From contig DFMO01000015.1 of the NCBI GenBank assembly GCA_002375695.1, positions 1-64,000 on the forward strand: 64,000 nucleotides of DNA. Direction: 5' to 3'. Under the pieces are notes generated by a model. That model saw only the letters and a list, made by a program, of their open reading frames with translations. It was not told where the DNA came from and searched no databases. The DNA is from Flavobacteriaceae bacterium UBA3591. Lineage in GTDB: Bacteria > Bacteroidota > Bacteroidia > Flavobacteriales > Flavobacteriaceae. Below, piece by piece: positions 63,274 through 64,000 of the stretch; position 1 is the stretch's first letter; each line of letters begins with the position of its first letter. Position numbers and translations under genes: made by a program.

Positions 63274-64000
63274 GTGGAAAATATTCTTACAATAAACAAT
63301 CTCACAAAAAAATTTGGCTCGTTAACAGCCGTAAATAACCTATCATTTACTATTGAAAAAGGCAATGTTTATGGGATCCTTGGTCCCAATGGCAGTGGCA
63401 AAAGTACTACCTTGGGAATAGTGTTAAATGTGGTTAATAAAACGTCGGGCAATTTTCAATGGTTTGATGGAAATACCGATACCCACAATGCGCTAAAAAA
63501 AGTAGGTGCCATTATTGAACGACCCAATTTTTACCCGTATATGACGGCAGTGCAAAACCTGCAATTAGTTTGTAAGATTAAAGAAGTTTCGGAACAAAAA
63601 ATTCACGAAAAGCTTAAACTTGTTGGATTGCTTGATAGAAAAGACAGCAAATTTAGTACCTTTTCATTAGGAATGAAACAACGCTTGGCAATTGCCTCGG
63701 CCCTATTAAACGACCCCGAAATCTTAATCCTCGATGAGCCTACAAACGGTTTAGACCCACAGGGAATCCATCAAATAAGAGAAATTATAAAAACCATTGC
63801 CTCGCAAGGAACCACTATTTTATTAGCTTCACATTTATTAGACGAGGTTGAAAAAGTATGCACCCACGTAGTTATTTTGCGGCAGGGGGTGAGTTTGTAT
63901 TCGGGTAGTGTGGATGGCATGATAGCTAGCCATGGCTTTTTAACTATGAAATGCAACAATATGGAGATGCTTTACCAAGCCGTGGAAAACAATGAGGCAT
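63274..64000 (+). CDS. ABC transporter ATP-binding protein (right end cut)
   Basis: Incomplete at the window edge; 242 codons are visible from the GTG at 63274. Walker A is ILGPNGSGKSTT, the signature region is FSLGMKQRLAIASALLN, Walker B is ILILDEPTNGLDP, and the H-loop is ILLASHLLDE. The pattern is that of an ATPase of a bacitracin/gliding-motility-type or general drug/lipid exporter with a separate permease, which would be encoded beyond 64000. The start is GTG since no ATG is in frame upstream. Stop codon not seen. Confidence 0.93.
   Translation, partial: MENILTINNLTKKFGSLTAVNNLSFTIEKGNVYGILGPNGSGKSTTLGIVLNVVNKTSGNFQWFDGNTDTHNALKKVGAIIERPNFYPYMTAVQNLQLVCKIKEVSEQKIHEKLKLVGLLDRKDSKFSTFSLGMKQRLAIASALLNDPEILILDEPTNGLDPQGIHQIREIIKTIASQGTTILLASHLLDEVEKVCTHVVILRQGVSLYSGSVDGMIASHGFLTMKCNNMEMLYQAVENNEA

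Overview
The window is a piece of a bacterial chromosome from the phylum Bacteroidota, most probably a marine or environmental member of the Flavobacteriaceae. The evidence is its AT-rich composition, Bacteroidota-type promoters (TTG, 19-20 bp, TAnnTTTG), near absence of Shine-Dalgarno sites, a type IX secretion C-terminal sorting domain, a split transketolase, and typical flavobacterial families (DUF3276, DUF1573, Haem_bd, cyclophilin-FKBP fusion). Species cannot be told from the sequence alone. Almost everything is vertically inherited core or lineage-core gene content. I see no insertion sequence, prophage, CRISPR array, toxin-antitoxin pair or integrative element.

Layout. 1-800: the promoter and leader region of a leftward stable-RNA (very probably rRNA) operon lying just outside the window, with four tandem promoters about 114 bp apart. 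826-4074: thrS-infC-rpmI-rplT, where infC has no ordinary start codon and must start at a rare codon, probably AUA. 4184-13362: an OmpA-like protein, then leftward genes for a conserved protein usually mislabelled asparagine synthetase B, dnaB, accA, an EamA transporter, an LptF/LptG permease, tgt and an unknown secreted protein. 13411-18273: a TM2 protein, split transketolase, an FKBP-like calcium-repeat lipoprotein, an S4 RNA-binding protein, a phosphoribosyltransferase and aroK. 18500-26120: tRNA-Lys(UUU), a flavodoxin-like protein, a membrane-anchored protein with kinase-like motifs, a BNR-repeat type IX secretion substrate, a TPR-HTH regulator and tRNA-Leu(GAG).

26239-31466 is the most coherent pathway: a CarH/LitR-like B12-binding MerR regulator followed by crtI, crtB, crtZ and a fused CrtYc/d lycopene cyclase. 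These enzymes would take geranylgeranyl diphosphate through phytoene and lycopene to beta-carotene and zeaxanthin, probably under light and cobalamin control. A SET-domain protein follows. 31477-42501: a TlpA-like protein, aconitase, a MoxR ATPase, a tight operon of SurA/PpiC-type periplasmic folding proteins, a Skp-like chaperone and guaB. 42650-47931: a porin-like protein, an FMN-binding protein and a small membrane protein, plus a mvaB / 5'-nucleotidase / haem-binding operon; the first three look like an uncharacterised envelope redox module.

48096-64000: LysE exporter, pyrD, pepT, yajC, a DUF1573 lipoprotein, nusB, leucine dehydrogenase, an ABC exporter, a PUR-like DUF3276 protein, a SulP transporter, several envelope proteins of unknown function, a CsaA-like tRNA-binding protein, a thioredoxin-like protein, a cyclophilin-FKBP fusion, and the start of an ABC transporter ATPase running off the right edge. 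No complete new defence or mobile system was found. The best leads are the rare-codon infC start, the tandem stable-RNA promoters, the kinase-like membrane protein, the porin/FMN/membrane trio, and the SET protein beside the light-regulated carotenoid cluster.
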